Shown in pieces: positions 54,000-61,244 of a stretch of DNA of 64,000 bases. The DNA comes from Nitrospira sp. Ga0074138 (GTDB taxonomy: Bacteria; Nitrospirota; Nitrospiria; Nitrospirales; Nitrospiraceae): assembly GCA_001464735.1 (NCBI GenBank), contig LNDU01000045.1, positions 1 to 64,000 on the forward strand, given 5' to 3'. Every line of letters begins with the position of its first letter. Position 1 is the stretch's first letter. The notes below the pieces were generated by a model. That model was given only the letters and a program-made list of their open reading frames with translations. It made no database searches and was not told the origin of the DNA. The position numbers and the translations under genes were made by a program.

Positions 54000-54857
54000 G
54001 TGGCATCACCATCGCCAGAGCAAATCATTGAGACCCAGCGCCAGGATTGGAACCGCGTGGCCGGTGGCTGGGAGAAATGGGATCGTTTCTTCGACGAGCA
54101 GATGGCGTTCCTGAACCATCGACTCGTGGCCGATGCTCGACTAAGATCGGGCATGCGAGTACTCGACCTTGGATCAGGCACGGGCTACCCGGCTCTACTT
54201 GCCGCGCAAACCGTCGGGCCATCTGGCAACGTGACTGGTGTCGATTTGGCTGAACAGATGTTAGAAGCCGCCAGACGTAAGGCGGCCGCATTGAAGCTTT
54301 CGAACATCACGTTCAAAACTGGTGATGTCACGACGTTACCGTTCGAGGCCGCTTCCTTCGATGCCATAACCACCCGCTTCTGCCTAATGTTCTTGCCGGA
54401 GATTCCCAAGGCTGTCGCCGAGATCGCCCGGATCTTAAAGCCAGACACCTGGGTTGCCGCAGCAGTCTGGTCTGCGCCAGAAAAGAACCCGTATCTCAAG
54501 ATCCCGATCGATGTCATCAAGCAATTCGCCGAGCTCCCGCCACCAGATCCGGCAGCTCCTGGGATTTTTCGGTTGGCGAAGCCTGGCGAGTTAGCTGGCT
54601 TGTTCGAACAAGCTGGTTTTAGGGAAGTTTTCGAACAAGAATTCCTCGGAGATGTCCGATTTGTGGCGGCAGATGATTATTACTCCAGCCTGATGGACAT
54701 CGCCGCACCGATTCAGAATCTGTGGGCCAAGTTAAGTCCGAAACAACAGACGGACGCCAAACAGCGCATCATTCACACGGCTGAGCAGTATCGTATAGGC
54801 TCAGTTGTCGCCCTCCCGATCGCCGTACGGATGGTTGCGGCACAGAAGCCTAGATGA
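54000..54857 (+). CDS. class I SAM-dependent methyltransferase
   Basis: A 285-residue methyltransferase. Motif I is VLDLGSGTGYPALLAA near residue 54-69, then GNVTGVDLAEQMLEAARRKA, motif II TLPFEAASFDAITTRFCLMFLPE and motif III LKPDTWVAAAVW. This resembles UbiE/methyltransferase 11 proteins. Substrate is unknown. GTG start immediately after the lipoprotein stop; no separate Shine-Dalgarno sequence, so coupling by reinitiation is likely. The TfoX-N gene begins 3 bases past its stop. Confidence 0.9.
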   Translation: MASPSPEQIIETQRQDWNRVAGGWEKWDRFFDEQMAFLNHRLVADARLRSGMRVLDLGSGTGYPALLAAQTVGPSGNVTGVDLAEQMLEAARRKAAALKLSNITFKTGDVTTLPFEAASFDAITTRFCLMFLPEIPKAVAEIARILKPDTWVAAAVWSAPEKNPYLKIPIDVIKQFAELPPPDPAAPGIFRLAKPGELAGLFEQAGFREVFEQEFLGDVRFVAADDYYSSLMDIAAPIQNLWAKLSPKQQTDAKQRIIHTAEQYRIGSVVALPIAVRMVAAQKPR

Positions 54858-54860
54858 CTG

Positions 54861-55172
54861 ATGTCGCCGAAGAGCGACGGCTTCAAAGACCTTGTCTTGG
54901 ATCAGCTAACAGACCTGCGTGGAGTCACGGCTCGTGCTATGTTCGGCGGCTATGGGCTCTATCATGGAGCCACATTTTTCGGAATCATCCACAAAGGCCG
55001 ACTGTATTTCAAAGTCACAATAGCGACGGCATCCCGCTATAAGGCACATGGCATGAAGCCGTTTCGGCCGAACGCCAAGCAGAAGCTCAAGTCCCTCTAT
55101 GAGGTCCCGATTGATATCATCGAAGATGCGGAAGCCTTGACTCAGTGGGCGACGGAAGCAGTCGAGAAATGA
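54861..55172 (+). CDS. TfoX N-terminal domain protein
   Basis: A 103-residue protein holding just the TfoX/Sxy N-terminal domain: LDQLTDLRGVTARAMFGGYGLYHGATFFGIIHKGRLYFKV and AYxYEVP-like end (LYEVPIDIIEDAEAL). The GYGLY motif and YFKV are typical. In some bacteria TfoX/Sxy controls competence; stand-alone N-domain proteins are common and unassigned. Starts 3 bases after the methyltransferase stop and is likely its operon partner. Confidence 0.9.
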   Translation: MSPKSDGFKDLVLDQLTDLRGVTARAMFGGYGLYHGATFFGIIHKGRLYFKVTIATASRYKAHGMKPFRPNAKQKLKSLYEVPIDIIEDAEALTQWATEAVEK

Positions 55173-55272
55173 GCCTCAATCCGCAATTCAATAGAAACAG
55201 CCTTCTGCCTGTTCACATAGCACGTGACACCACCAGCCTTCCTACCTTGCAACCGCGACCAGCCTCCGACCG

Positions 55273-56907
55273 TCACGCACTCTTGAATTTGGTGACCTTG
55301 GCAAACAGAATGGCGGAGAAGGGGATGGCCAGGCCGAGAAGGAGCTGCACAATGAAGAGCTCGCCGAGCTGGCTGTAGTCGGCTGGTGTCTGAATGGTGC
55401 CGGTCGCTTGGTCTCGGACTTCCCGCGTGACGACGAAGATCTCGTTGAGATACTTCGTCCCGAGCTGGCTGAAGGACAGCGCGAGGTTGGTGAACGACGC
55501 CATCACGGCAAAGAAGGTGGCTTTCAGATTAGCGGGAGCCGAATTCGCGATCCAGGCCAACATTGGAATCATGGAAATCTGCCCAAGCGGCGATTCCAAT
55601 GCCGTGTCGACCAAAGCAATGAAGCGTGCATCGACGACTCCTCCGCTGATCCTCGCTGTCCATTCATGTAATCCATAGTAGAGACCCGCAATCGGAAGTG
55701 CGAGGATCGTCCCAACGATGGTTAAGAAACCAACCACGTACATGATGGATCGTTCAGCCATAAATCGCCGAAACACAAACATCCCCACCAAGGCAACAAC
55801 GCCACCGATCAGGGAGAGGACCGAAAGGAACTGCTGATCGAACTTCAAGTGATCGATCATCCACCACGTCGCGCCTGGACCCGTCCCTGGAATCGCACGT
55901 AACGAGAAGACCACGGCTGCGGTGCCGACCAACGTGAGTCGTTTATCCGGTTCCAGTTCCCGCGTCAGCCTCGACATCAAGAACAGGACGATGGTCATCG
56001 AACCGGCAAACACGATCTCTTCGCGGTACGGAAATCCTCCCAGCCCCACAGTGAGAGTGAAGAGGACAAAGGCCATGCTGCCGATGAGGATCCACCAGTT
56101 CGGCTTCGTCGGTTCGCTTTGGGAGTCCCGCACGATCACCATGTGTCGCGCCTGTTCCGAGGAGAATCCTTCCTGAACAAGTTGGTTCCTCTGTCGATGC
56201 TGCAGCCACCACGCCAACCCGACTCCCAGCACCGACACAGCAGGAATCGCCATGGCCATCACATAGATCTGTTTGTAGAGCCGAACGAGGTCGGCCTGCG
56301 GCAATCCCTCGGTTCCGCTGAAGACATAGACATTCACCAGCGCGACCGCGATACCGCCCCCAACAATCGCAACACGTCCGAGGGTCTGCATCGTGGTGTG
56401 CATCAGCTTGCGCGTGTGCTCATCGAATGGATGGCCCTGATCATCGACTCGGGGAACGGCTTCAACCGTCATCGCATCAGCAACGGCGTCTTGAATGACA
56501 TATCCGATGGGGGCCAGCAGCACGCTGAGCACGAACCAGACTTCGGCCGGCAAGATAGCCGTCATCGTCTCGCGGTCACCGATCAACAGGGCCATAATAC
56601 CGAGGCTGATCGTCAGCAACCCGGCCCCTACCCCAACGAGCCAGCTCTTCCATCGCCAGAGAAGATCGACTGTATGACCGATCGGCATCTTCAGAGCCCA
56701 GGGAATCCCGGCCCAGAATCCAAGGGCTGCAAGAAATGATGCTGAGAGACCGAGATAGTCTTTGACGAAGAAGGTCCCGACGATTCCGGTGAGGCCAGAG
56801 ATGCCGTAAGCCACATAGACCATGAGCGGCGGCAGATAGGACAACCGCATCTCACGTCCAAGCGAGAGAATGTTCCGATCGATCCATTGTGCGACGGGTG
56901 TGAGCAT
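55273..56907 (-). CDS. folate/biopterin-type MFS transporter
   Basis: A 544-residue membrane protein with about 12-14 helices, which fits the BT1/folate-biopterin transporter branch of the MFS. Marks include YGISGLTGIVGTFFVKDYLGLSASFLAALGFWAGIPWALK, and IQDAVADAMTVEAVPR in the second part of the N-half, a loop with the conserved D..AD...E pattern. The substrate could be a pteridine or folate, but this is family-level inference. It starts 2 bases after the ferredoxin-MBL gene stop, thus the third gene of an operon with alkA-like and MBL genes. It converges with the TfoX gene. Confidence 0.85.
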   Translation of the reverse strand: MLTPVAQWIDRNILSLGREMRLSYLPPLMVYVAYGISGLTGIVGTFFVKDYLGLSASFLAALGFWAGIPWALKMPIGHTVDLLWRWKSWLVGVGAGLLTISLGIMALLIGDRETMTAILPAEVWFVLSVLLAPIGYVIQDAVADAMTVEAVPRVDDQGHPFDEHTRKLMHTTMQTLGRVAIVGGGIAVALVNVYVFSGTEGLPQADLVRLYKQIYVMAMAIPAVSVLGVGLAWWLQHRQRNQLVQEGFSSEQARHMVIVRDSQSEPTKPNWWILIGSMAFVLFTLTVGLGGFPYREEIVFAGSMTIVLFLMSRLTRELEPDKRLTLVGTAAVVFSLRAIPGTGPGATWWMIDHLKFDQQFLSVLSLIGGVVALVGMFVFRRFMAERSIMYVVGFLTIVGTILALPIAGLYYGLHEWTARISGGVVDARFIALVDTALESPLGQISMIPMLAWIANSAPANLKATFFAVMASFTNLALSFSQLGTKYLNEIFVVTREVRDQATGTIQTPADYSQLGELFIVQLLLGLAIPFSAILFAKVTKFKSA

Positions 56908-56909
56908 CG

Positions 56910-57791
56910 CTAGCGTAATGATCTACCTTTTTCACGACGCTCAACCAATGCCAAGAGATGTCTTCGCAGGTCTATCGAGGAAAGATGCACTCGATCGCCA
57001 TGTCCCGCGAGCACCCATTCGAACGAGTAGTCGAGGAGTTTACGGAGAGAGTCCAGCATGGTCCATTTTCTCCAGATCAAGCGAGTGGGGGCTTCCAGCG
57101 ACTGCGTATGTGGATCCCACCAAAGATGATCGCCGGTGAAGAGAAATCGCTCCCGATAGAGCAGCGCCATACTCCCGGCTGTATGGCCTGGTACAGGAAT
57201 GATGTGAAACTCAGACCCCACACAAACCGGCTCTTCCCCAGTAATGACCTGTTCTGCAGTGGGTGCGGCATCCACGTCGGCCCGATGGATGATCCGCTTG
57301 GCGCCGAAATGTGCGGCATACCTATCCGCATCGGCCACATCGTCTTTGTGGGTCAGAAAAATGTGGGCGATGCCTCCTCGCTGCTCAAAGACATCAACCA
57401 AATGTTTGAGATACCGCGGGGAATCGATCAGCCAGTTACCGTCAGGATGCTCAATGAAAAAACTGTTGGCACCGAACGATTTCTCCGAATTAAAGCCGCA
57501 ATAACTCACGCCGTTTTCAAGTTGGAGCGGAAAACTCGCCATCGCCTGGTGCAGCCGTGACTTGTCACCATGCTCCGTGCCGATTGACCCAACCGGACAA
57601 GCAAGCAATGCCTGATAAGCCTGATGCGTCTGCGCATCATCCTGCGGCTGGTTGTGGACTGCGGAATAGTCACCGATCTCCTCGAAACACCGCGGCGCCA
57701 ACTGACGACAGGTATCACAATTGATACACGTGGCATCCACGTAGAAGTTACCCTGAGCGTTGGAATCGAGTCGTTTGTTTCGGTCTGCCAT
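56910..57791 (-). CDS. ferredoxin / metallo-beta-lactamase-fold fusion protein
   Basis: A 293-residue protein. Residues about 14-75 form a 4Fe-4S ferredoxin-like part: CINCDTCRQLAPRCF and LACPVGSI (Cys pattern for one cluster). Then a MBL fold with LTHKDDVADADRYAAHFGAKRIIHRADVD, VPGHTAGSMALLYRERFLFTGDHLWWD and VLAGHGDRV. The first motif lacks the second His and the canonical HxHxDH; only Asp residues and His flank it, so metal binding may be different. Start at 57791 is inferred from MADRN; the frame is open for 61 codons upstream, into the neighbour gene. It lies 4 bases after the glycosylase gene, in one operon. Confidence 0.87.
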   Translation of the reverse strand: MADRNKRLDSNAQGNFYVDATCINCDTCRQLAPRCFEEIGDYSAVHNQPQDDAQTHQAYQALLACPVGSIGTEHGDKSRLHQAMASFPLQLENGVSYCGFNSEKSFGANSFFIEHPDGNWLIDSPRYLKHLVDVFEQRGGIAHIFLTHKDDVADADRYAAHFGAKRIIHRADVDAAPTAEQVITGEEPVCVGSEFHIIPVPGHTAGSMALLYRERFLFTGDHLWWDPHTQSLEAPTRLIWRKWTMLDSLRKLLDYSFEWVLAGHGDRVHLSSIDLRRHLLALVERREKGRSLR

Positions 57792-57795
57792 CAGA

Positions 57796-58431
57796 TTACT
57801 TTTGTCCCCGCTTTTCCCGATCAGCGGCTCGCCAGAGATACCAGGATGCAATGGTCCGATACGGTTTCCATCGTTCTCCGTATCGTACCATAGTGCGTGC
57901 AGTCGGCAGGGTACGACGACCATAGGCGATCCGGAATCCATTCCGCACGCCAAAATCGTCGACCGGCAATACATCCGGACGCCCCAGCTGAAAGATCAAC
58001 ATCATCTCGACCGTCCATCGCCCGATGCCTCGCACTTCGATCAGCTGCTCGATAATGGCCTCATCTTCGAATCGCTTCATCATGCGGTTTGTCGGTAACG
58101 TCCCATCAAGTGTTTTTGTGGCCAGATCACGAAGCGCCAGGATTTTGGGTCGTGAAAATCCGGCATTCCTGATGGCGCTCACCTTCAGCGCCAAGAGATC
58201 CTCGGGGCGAGGGAATCGCCGTCCAGGAAAGAGCGCGATGAACCGTTTGAGTATACTCTCGGCCGCTTTGTCATGAAGTTGTTGATAGGCAATCGCTCGG
58301 GCAAGTGATTCGAACGGCGAGCGGCGAACGTTCGGCCTCAGGGAGCAAGGACCAATTTCTCCGATCAAGCGACGCATGACCGGATCGATTTTCGAGAGAT
58401 GGTCCGTTGGGTCAGAATTTGCGCGGTACAT
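57796..58431 (-). CDS. DNA-3-methyladenine glycosylase II-like (AlkA/HhH-GPD)
   Basis: A 211-residue helix-hairpin-helix DNA glycosylase: FESLARAIAYQQLHDKAAESILKRF, then the HhH-GPD element EVRGIGRWTVEMMLIFQLGRPDVLPVDDFGVRNG, where Asp in VDDFG is the usual catalytic Asp. It removes alkylated purines from DNA, beginning base-excision repair. First gene of an operon with the ferredoxin-MBL and the MFS transporter gene. The N-terminal AlkA_N domain is absent, so it resembles the shorter Mag1-like form. Confidence 0.93.
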   Translation of the reverse strand: MYRANSDPTDHLSKIDPVMRRLIGEIGPCSLRPNVRRSPFESLARAIAYQQLHDKAAESILKRFIALFPGRRFPRPEDLLALKVSAIRNAGFSRPKILALRDLATKTLDGTLPTNRMMKRFEDEAIIEQLIEVRGIGRWTVEMMLIFQLGRPDVLPVDDFGVRNGFRIAYGRRTLPTARTMVRYGERWKPYRTIASWYLWRAADREKRGQK

Positions 58432-58467
58432 CGCTTCAGCGGAATCTGATCAGATATCCCGATTCAC

Positions 58468-59199
58468 CTACATCACAATGCCCCCGCCGACCTGGATCGT
58501 CTGCCCTGTGAGCCACCGAGCCTCTTCACTCACGATAAAGGCCACGACGTCAGCAATATCTTTTGGGACACCGAGTCGTTTCATCGGCGTCAGCTGAATC
58601 CCGATCTGCCGATACTCCTCCGTCATCATGCCCGTTTCGGTAAAGCCGGGTGAGACGGTATTCACCGTGACCCCCTTCGAAGCCAGTTCTTGCGCCAGCC
58701 CCTTGGTGTACTGCTCAAGCGCCGCCTTGCTCCCAAGATAGGCCGTGGCGCCGGGGAAGTGAAGATGGGTCCCACCGGTCGAGATATTCACAATCCGTCC
58801 CCCATCTTTGAGCACCTTCGCTGCTTCCTGCATGGCAAAGTACGGCCCTTTGGCATTCAGGGCTATGACACTATCGAACTCCTCTTCCGTCGTTTCATCT
58901 ACTGACTTCGGCATGAACTTGCCCGCATTATTCACAAGAATATCCAGCCTATTGAACTGTTTCACGGTGTCGATCACAAGACGGCGGGCCTCCGCCACCT
59001 GGCTCATGTCGGTTTGGACCGCAAGTGCCTTGCCCCCCTTGCCCTGAATCCCCACAACCACCTGTTGAGCTTTTTCTGAACTCTTCGAATAGTTGACCAC
59101 GACGATCGCACCATCCTCCGCCAGTCGTTCTGCGATTGCTCGACCGATTCCGTTGGAAGCCCCGGTCACAATCGCCACTTTTCCGCTCAACTCTTTCAT
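58468..59199 (-). CDS. short-chain dehydrogenase (FabG-like SDR)
   Basis: A 243-residue NAD(P)H-dependent SDR. The cofactor motif TGASNGIGRAIAERL is at residues 12-26, NNAG at about 90, the catalytic Ser in STGG and Tyr-x3-Lys in TAYLGSKAA, and PGFTETGM near 187. This resembles 3-oxoacyl-ACP reductases, but the substrate is unknown and no FAS genes are adjacent. AGAGGAG lies 7 bases before the ATG. It is 36 bases beyond the AlkA-like gene start, on the same strand, perhaps the operon's first gene. Confidence 0.92.
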   Translation of the reverse strand: MKELSGKVAIVTGASNGIGRAIAERLAEDGAIVVVNYSKSSEKAQQVVVGIQGKGGKALAVQTDMSQVAEARRLVIDTVKQFNRLDILVNNAGKFMPKSVDETTEEEFDSVIALNAKGPYFAMQEAAKVLKDGGRIVNISTGGTHLHFPGATAYLGSKAALEQYTKGLAQELASKGVTVNTVSPGFTETGMMTEEYRQIGIQLTPMKRLGVPKDIADVVAFIVSEEARWLTGQTIQVGGGIVM

Positions 59200-59232
59200 T
59201 GACTGAACTCCTCTTCTTACACCAGAACCGGG

Positions 59233-59826
59233 CTATGGAATTCGGGTTCCCCACTGTCCCCAAAATGTCCATTCTCCGATCGGCCGGCGACTCCGTGGTT
59301 GTAATTCCCGTTCCCGCAGCCGCTCGGGCAGACTATCCGGATCGCCTGGATAGCCAATCGCAATCATCGCAACCGGCTCGCAGCCGGACGGAATACCAAG
59401 ATCAGCCCGCGCCTTCTCTACATCAAAACCCGCCATCTGATGGGCAACCAATCCGCTCGCCGTCGCTTGCAGGACGAGATTCTCCGTCGCCAATCCCGTA
59501 TCGTGAAAGGCGTGTCGATTCGGCTTGCCGTCGTCCTCGAAATTCATGCTGGCAACCGAAAGGATCAGCACCGGCGCCCGGAACGCCCATGTTTGGTTTC
59601 CCTTCGCCAAACACACGAACAATCGATTCCATTCCGTTTCATGGTCTTTGGTCGCCACGATAAAACACCACGGCTGCTCGTTACTCGATGACGGCGCCCA
59701 GCGGGCCGCCTCAAAAAGCGTCCGCAGTGTATCGGCCTCCACCAGCCGTTCATCGAATGCGCGAGGACTCCAACGTCCAGCGAGCAGGGCATGAATTGGG
59801 GAATCCGTCTCTGCCGGCTTTTCCAT
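59233..59826 (-). CDS. nitroreductase family protein
   Basis: A 197-residue flavin oxidoreductase-type protein. Marks are RWSPRAFDERLVEADTLRTLFEAARWAPSSSNEQPWCFIVA (FMN-binding start), GLATENLVLQATASGLVAHQMAGFD and PVAMIAIGYPG. Such proteins reduce nitro groups or quinones with NAD(P)H. The ATG at 59826 is preceded by AAAGGG; the frame is open 54 codons further upstream through the efflux gene. It is 33 bases upstream of the SDR gene, in the same direction. Confidence 0.92.
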   Translation of the reverse strand: MEKPAETDSPIHALLAGRWSPRAFDERLVEADTLRTLFEAARWAPSSSNEQPWCFIVATKDHETEWNRLFVCLAKGNQTWAFRAPVLILSVASMNFEDDGKPNRHAFHDTGLATENLVLQATASGLVAHQMAGFDVEKARADLGIPSGCEPVAMIAIGYPGDPDSLPERLRERELQPRSRRPIGEWTFWGQWGTRIP

Positions 59827-59830
59827 GGTG

Positions 59831-61243
59831 CTACCCTTTCTTGGCGTCCCCGACCGATGGCCTATCAGGTGACCACCCCCCGCCGAGCGCTTTGTACAGT
59901 TGGACGACCGATGCCGACAGCAGCCGACGTGTACTCGTCCACGCGAGCTCCGCCTCGAACAGACTTCTTCGAGCAACGAGCACGTCAAGGTAGTTCGCCA
60001 GCCCTCCTTTATAGCGAAGCTCCGCCAGCTTCAGAGCCGACTGCAGCGCCGTGACCTGTTGCTGCTGAGACTCGCTCTGGACACGAACCGTCCGAACCGC
60101 GATGAGCGAGTCTTCGACTTCTCGAAAAGCCGTCAACACTGCTTGCTGGTATTGCGCCAATGCTTCTTTGCTTTGTGCCTCCACCGCCTCTTGTTGAAAA
60201 CCAAGAACCTGAGCATTCAGCAGAGGAGCGGCCAGACCGGCGCCGAGCACACCGAAGGAGGACGCCTCTGTGAAGATCAAGGACAATTCGGGATGAGCCA
60301 AGCCGGCCAACCCGGTTAATGTAATTTTGGGGAATCGTTCGGCCTTGGCGGCTCCGATACGCGCCGTGACGGCCGCTAACTGTCGCTCCGCGACTAAGAT
60401 ATCAGGCCGCCGCTGCAGCAGCTCGGACGGCAAACCTGCGGGAACATCGGGAAACGCGATCTGCTTGTCCAAGGAACGACCGCGCGCAACAGCAAAAGGC
60501 TTGCGACCCAGCAATATACTCAAATGATTCTCGGCTTGAATCATCTGCCGCTGGAGTTCCGCGGAGCGGGCCGCTGCACCTGCCCGCTCCGCTTCAAACT
60601 GGTCTGCATCTAATTTCGATGTCATGCCTTGACGCAGTCGTGCTTGCGCGATCCGCACCGACTCTTCCCACGATTGCAATGTCCGCTCCGCTATGTCGAG
60701 CTGCAAGTCAAACTGGAGCAGGGTGAAATACGCCTCGGCGACGGCGCTGACCAGCTGAATCGTCACCGCGCGTCGGTTCTCTTCCTTGGACAACAGGTCG
60801 GCGCGCGCGGCTTCGTTTGAACGCCTGATCCGCCCCCACAGATCGACTTCCCACGACAAGTTACCTAACGCGTAATAGTTGAACGGACTGGCAAATCCGG
60901 GAAACAAAAACACGGCGCTGCGTGCGGCCGGCGCGTTCACTGCCGCCGTGATTTGCGGTAAATAGTCGGTTTGGGCGATCAACGCCCTCGCCCGAAATTC
61001 ATCCACGATCGCGACGGCGCGTTGGAGGTCCTTATTTTCCGCAAGTGCCGAACGAATGAGCTGCTGCAACTGTTCATCTTGCAAGAGATCCCACCAGGGC
61101 AAGTTGGCCAACGAGGGAAGATCCGACTGACCCTCCGCCATGCGAAACCGATCTTCCCCATCGGTCTGTGGCCGCGTATAGTTCGGGCCCATTGTGCAGG
61201 ACAGGAGGAGCACTGCGAGCCCGATGATGAAGACCGTGCGCAC
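59831..61243 (-). CDS. NodT-family efflux outer-membrane lipoprotein
   Basis: A 470-residue TolC-type lipoprotein of RND efflux systems. The GTG at 61243 gives VRTVFIIGLAVLLLSCTMGPNYTRP, with lipobox LLSC and the typical GPNYxRP start after it. Two OEP repeats follow (PWWDLLQDEQLQQLIRSALAENKDLQRA; RPDILVAERQLAAVTARIGAAKAERFP). GTG follows the RND pump stop by one base; the GGAGAAG inside the pump end serves as ribosome-binding site. The frame continues 26 codons upstream, inside the pump gene. It forms the exit duct for the pump. Confidence 0.94.
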   Translation of the reverse strand: MRTVFIIGLAVLLLSCTMGPNYTRPQTDGEDRFRMAEGQSDLPSLANLPWWDLLQDEQLQQLIRSALAENKDLQRAVAIVDEFRARALIAQTDYLPQITAAVNAPAARSAVFLFPGFASPFNYYALGNLSWEVDLWGRIRRSNEAARADLLSKEENRRAVTIQLVSAVAEAYFTLLQFDLQLDIAERTLQSWEESVRIAQARLRQGMTSKLDADQFEAERAGAAARSAELQRQMIQAENHLSILLGRKPFAVARGRSLDKQIAFPDVPAGLPSELLQRRPDILVAERQLAAVTARIGAAKAERFPKITLTGLAGLAHPELSLIFTEASSFGVLGAGLAAPLLNAQVLGFQQEAVEAQSKEALAQYQQAVLTAFREVEDSLIAVRTVRVQSESQQQQVTALQSALKLAELRYKGGLANYLDVLVARRSLFEAELAWTSTRRLLSASVVQLYKALGGGWSPDRPSVGDAKKG

Positions 61244-61244
61244 G

